This document shows positions 13,101 through 19,100 of a stretch of DNA of 21,578 nucleotides, piece by piece. The notes below the pieces were generated by a model. It was not told where the DNA came from. It saw only the letters and a list, made by a program, of their open reading frames with translations, and ran no database searches. The position numbers and the translations under genes are program-made. Origin of the DNA: Mnemiopsis leidyi (Eukaryota > Ctenophora > Tentaculata > Lobata > Bolinopsidae); NCBI GenBank assembly GCA_000226015.1, contig JH152803.1, positions 24,901 through 46,478 on the forward strand. The letters are read 5' to 3'. Each line of letters begins with the position of its first letter. Within the stretch, counting starts at the first letter, position 1.

Positions 13101-16100
13101 AGAACAAGGAGACGAATCGGACGAGTTTATCCTGTACTTTGACGGTGATATTGAAGTTCTGGAAGGAGGAAGCGAGAGTGGATTCTTCCAGGTTGAAGAG
13201 ACGATCTACATAAAGCGGCTGTTCAAGTGTCATGGACAGAATAACATTCTTCTGGAACCGGTAGAGACACATGTCGACTCAATCGGTAAGTTTTAAATAT
13301 TAGGTGTTGTAATATCGATAATTATAAGATGTTTTCTTATCACTAGAATGAGTATAAGTCGCAAAAAAATTTGTTGATATTGACGATTTCAGAAATCCGT
13401 TTTTCAAATTTATACAGCTCTAACTAAATGATTGAAACTTTCTCCACAGATCACAGACATTCATACCTCCTTGACGATGGAATGGACATAGTTGTTTGGT
13501 TTGGAAAGTTAAGCAAGCTGACTCAGAACAAGAAGACAACATTGTTTGCTGAAAAGATCAACAAGCTTGAAAGGAAAAACAAAGCCACGTTAGTATTTAC
13601 AAAAATGTGAAAATTCCGCCTAAACTTCTTGTTTTTTCGTTTTACTCACAAAAAATTACGGGTCTGGCTTGACCAATTTATCAGAAGAGTCGACCAGAAT
13701 TTCTCCGAAATGCAAAACAGCGCGTGATGTCCGCGACAGGAGGTTATCAACCATTTGAAATACTGATCTTACCCGTACTGCAGGATAACGGTGATAACAA
13801 AGTACGAGACAGAGAAGCAACACATCTTCTTCAGCATGTTGAACGGAGACCCCACCTCAATCAAGGACCCTACCGTGGGGAAAATCGAGGATTATGAGGA
13901 TTCCTACTCCGTTCCTACTCCCAAACTTTATGAGGTATATTCGTGTTTTCGCAATCTTCCGTAACATCTTATTGAGACCTTTAATTGTACAACAAATACT
14001 ACACAATTATCACATAACTGTCAGATAACCATGAGATATTCATTAGATAGCGATAAAGAACTTCAATAAAACTCGCCCCGCAGGTTCACCTAGGAGTTGG
14101 TTATCTGGAGCTGCCACAGCTAGAGTTCTCGGTAAACCGTCCCATGACACAACAGATGTTGAGGACACAGCGAGTGTATCTACTTGACACTTACACCGAT
14201 GTGTTCGTCTGGGTCGGAGCGCACAGTGATCGGTAAGATGCTCATCAACAATGGTTTTGAGTCTTGTACAATCATTGTGTAAGTTGTATGAATTTGACCG
14301 ATTTTAAAAGATTTCGATCGAAAAAACGGCAATCACGAAAATTTCAATCCTGCTACAAAGTTTAAATTTGGGACTGGTTTTTTTGGATTGCTGTACTGTG
14401 TAAATGATGATCGTTTGTACCGACTAAAAGTCTAGACAATTGAATTGTTCCAGGTTACTACGAGCGGCTGCTGCCAAACTGAGTGGTGAAATACTGAAGA
14501 TGATAACACGGCCAGCTACTGCTATCGTCAACACTTGTTTTGAAGGTAAGCCATAGGTACACCGTACATTGTACATATCAACGTACATTTCATTGCAAGG
14601 TACAGACTTACAGAAACTAATTCTATTCTGAACAGGATTTTCTCATTAATCGTAGTTTCGATTTTCCTTATTCGACAATATTAGGGACATATTTAACGTA
14701 ACTCACTAATAAAAATCAACATTACTAATAAGTTTGAAACTACTAATAAGTTTTTAATACTACTAATAAGTTTTTAACACTACTAATAAGTTTCAAGTTC
14801 AAAAATCAGAGTTGTGTCTTTAAATAAAATCTATGGCGTTTTTTTCATGGTCACAGTATGTCCTGACGATATAATATTCGTCTACCGTTCTTTGAGCTGC
14901 GAGAGTCGGCTATCACTGCGACAAATTATGTCTATTTTATATATTCTATTTTATAGTTTCTCGTACTTTTTAGGTGTGGAAAGTGCTCTGTTCAGATCTT
15001 TCTTCCACAAATGGGACGACATTGTGGCAGTGGACTTTACACGTGCAGCCGACAAAGTCATCGCCCCATCCAGCACTGTGAGTTCAAACACTAGGAAAGA
15101 TTTTGACTAAATTTCAGTAGAAATTTTGGTTGATTCCTTCAGCTTTGCATGTGGCATGCGTCACTCAATCATTCGGCAAATCTTATGCTTTAATGCATGA
15201 CCAATGTTTAGTTTATTTAACTGCATGTTTGTAGGTTAAGACTTTGAGCGTTGAGGTAAGCTGTGTGAAAATCTGTACTAAGGGAGTTTGAGAAACTGAC
15301 TGCAACTATTTTGTTTTGCACCTTCTTATGTTTACTGTTCCCGCTTTATAAAGAGTGTGCAAAAATAAATACTATCAATAAACAAATCAGTCATAATAAG
15401 ACCCTAAGGAGAGATTTGTTGCAGGAAGGGAAGGAGGAAATGAAGGTGGACTTGACAGCTCTGTTCATCAAGAGGGAACCTCCCATGTCACCTGCTGATT
15501 GTACTGAGTACAGGGAACAGTGGAAAGAGAACCTCGAGACTATGAGTTAGTGTAGTTATGTATCTGAAGTGGTGTATAGTGTACTGTACTACTGTAGTGG
15601 TGTATAGTGTACTGTAGTAATGTATAGTATATTGTTGTGACATATATAGTGTAATATAGTTGTGTATATATTTTTCCTTACAGGTTGTTTCGTGATGGAA
15701 GGTAAGAACTACACTCGACTACCGGCGGGAGAACAAGGGCACTTCTACACAGAGAATTGTTACATCTTCCTCTGCACTTACTGGATGTTCATCTCCGACT
15801 TTAATGACGGTAAGTTGTTGGCGTTGCTATGGAGATTGAAAGATATGGAATTTTGTTTTTTATAGTTTTTTATAATGCTTTAATAGTTTCGTTGTGGTTA
15901 TAGTCAGACAAACAATTTCTCAGTGGTTGTTGTTGAAACAAGGGAAAATGGTGTGTAACAGGATGATTCCTTATTTATTCAGCGTTGTTTTATATTATCA
16001 TCTCCCATTTGTTAATAATATTTCATCCTTATCATGGGACACTAGAAAAACTGTGTCACATAAATGTGATATTCTACTAAACTAAGAGATTTTATTTACT

Positions 16101-19100
16101 CTAATTATAGAAAAAGGTATTTTTCGAAAGGTGCCCTAAATGCTGACCGATGAGAAGCTAAAAAAAATATTGTTTCCAGCTTCTGATTGGTTTAAATTTG
16201 TGACCCCTCCTCATAAGTACCTTTCTCTGTTGATAAGTGCATAAACCAATCCTTGTTATATAAAATGGACGATTGTTCGAGATATTGCACTATACACTTG
16301 TTTAATCTCCAGTAAAGTCTATAGTTGTGTTGTCAAAAAACTTTCTAAAACGATTTCCGTAAAGAAAAGCTCCCATGAGAAACAGTCGCTTTATGTTGTC
16401 CAAAAGGCAAATACCGAAAAGTTCCCCACGCAATTAAAGCTGTTGTAGACTTTTGACTTTTTAAACGCAATTTATTTGATTTTCTTGCTTTGATACCGGA
16501 TAACCCCATGTTCGCCGGATACAGTTGTATATGTTGAAGCTTTCTGGTTGGCTGATAATCATTACAGCATATAGCAGCGGTAAGACATCTGCGGAACTTT
16601 TCATCTCTACTGATAAAGTATTGACTCAACGAAGCATCGAAGTAAGGAGCACACTTAGCTCCAACGAATTAGTGACTATCGAACTTGATATTTCTTCTTA
16701 CATTTGAAACGTCCACTGTTTGTATTTCAGTGCAATAATCAAACGCTCGGGGCGTTTCTATGGTTGAAAATTTGCACATTTCTGACATATCTGCTGACCA
16801 CATGATCGACTCATGCTAACCACCTGGCCAAGCGATCGTTTTTGCCAATAAAAAGCAGGTATTGACCACACTCGCCACTTATGTTGCCGTTGTCAGAGTT
16901 ATTGTGTCCAAGTGTTGTCCAAGCTTACCTACACAGTCAAATTTCATTATTCTCCCTTTAGTCAAAATTCCTTTGATTTCGTTTAATTGTCTTGATCCTA
17001 AGGTTTAATTTCATCCTAAAAAGAAAGATACTTTGGTATATTGTATTGTACAGTCTCAAGACCTAGTTTAGTGTCCTAGTATACTGTAGTGTAACAAACA
17101 GCAATTTTGTTGCGTGTACAACATTTAATATAAGCTATACATATAAGTTTCAGATTCATATAAACATGGCAGTTGAGGAATCGGCCAGCAAGGCGCTGTT
17201 CGGAATAAAATGCGAAGCTGAACGTGTTTTGTTGGTGTTATGGAGCACAGTCGTGTTTCTATCCTCTCTCATCGGAGACAGCATCATTCTGTTGGGGACT
17301 GTGAAGTACCGTGCCATCAGGCAGCACAAAGTCATAGTTGCTGTGATACAGCATCTAGCTGTTGGTGATCTTCTGCAAACGGTTTTCAGAGTATTCCCTA
17401 TCGCTACAGCACTAGTTGCAGACAGATGGATAATGGGTGAGGTTATGTGCCACGTTCAGGATCATGTTACATGGGTAGCCTCTGGAATGACCATGGTGTT
17501 GACTTGCGCTCTGACAACATTCAAGCTGGCAACTGTTAGGTACCCCTTCATTACTCGAACTTGGACCCGGAAATTCGGTCATAAGATATGTGCAGCTGTC
17601 TGGCTACTGGTCCTGGGTTTATATGGACCAGTTTTTATTGGCAAGTTATTTTTATCAGACATACCATCCATTTCAGCTACGGCAACTATGAATGTAGCTA
17701 TTTATACCATTCGAACAATGCTCCAGTCTGGTATAGGACGTTCTCAGTCATCAGTTTTTCCTCATTGAGTGTTCTTTGCTATGCTACTCTCGTTGTCACA
17801 TCATCCCTTCTTGTAATGAAAGCTCACGCTGTTCGTGGTCGAAACGGAAGCAGAATTCGCTTGGAGGGTTTAGTTACAGTACTTCTGACCGTGGGGGTGT
17901 ACCTTTTTTCTTATCTTCCTCTCTCTGTGGTGTTTTTGACATCACTCGAGGGAGTCGTGTACGGCCCGACGGTTTGGAGATTGCTCACTTTTATGTTGTA
18001 CATCAACATTATGGCTAACTTCTACATTTACTGCATTACAATCAGGAGTTTCAGAGAGTTTCTAAAGATGATAACATTGGGAAAAATTGTATCCTGTAAA
18101 CTGCTTCAAAGAAACGGAGTACATCCAGTCTGAAGTTAAATAAAAGGATCAACGGTTTGCTGTCGTTTTAAGGTCAGCCCCAGAAACGAAAGAAAGTTTA
18201 GTGTTATTAGCACTCTCGAAGAGGTCCTCCAAGGTGCGGAACCCCTGTCCGTGGACATGGTTGCTGTGTTAATGGACGTGTTAATTGAGGAATAGTAGTG
18301 CAAGTGTGAAAACACAGCAGATAGAAAAAGTAAGATAATTCTGCAATATCATGTACATATTCACTTATTGAAAATTATTATAGATAAATTATAAATCAAT
18401 TATTATAAAAAAATTATTGATAAATCGTATGCGATTCGATATGATTACTCAGGCAATATTCACAATATAAACGAGCGTGAAATTAGAAAAACCTGTTTGT
18501 GCATTGGTGGATTGCTAGAACTAGAAGTTGGTCTGTAATATTTCGTCAGTTAAATAATTCCAACTATTGTTTCCCACGCAATTTTCTTAGTAACCTCAAT
18601 TCAACTTTTACTGGTTGCCAAAGCTGTTTGATCTCGGTTCTACTGACCATAGGAGTTTTCTTTATTTCGTACATGCCTTTGAATGTGGTCCTCATTGACT
18701 CGTTGATGGGTATAGATTGAACTTATATACCGGAGAAACGCGGTTTTTGTTATGTAGGCTAACTTATGTTACCACCGTAATGTTATAGCTAACTTCTACA
18801 TATGCTGCTTTGCTATTAAAAGTTTCAGGGAGCCTATGAAGAAGAAGACACTGAAAATAATCTCACCATGTAAACTGTTTTCAAAAACGAAATTTATCCT
18901 CTTAGGAGTTAATACTGTATATGCATAAGTCAAACTTCTGTTATGTCAAACTTCTGTTTATTTTGCCGGTCCCAAGTCCGTGTAGAGCAGAACTTACGGT
19001 TGTCTCCCATGCAGTGGATCGGGTGTAATAGCTGGCAGCTCCCCCACCCTTTCCATTGCCACAAAAACCTACAACACCAATACTTCTAGCAGAAGCTTGA

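Noticed and set aside
16525-16707. 60-codon frame upstream of the GPCR
   Set aside because: It overlaps an opposite frame of similar length; no signal peptide or family pattern I can support.
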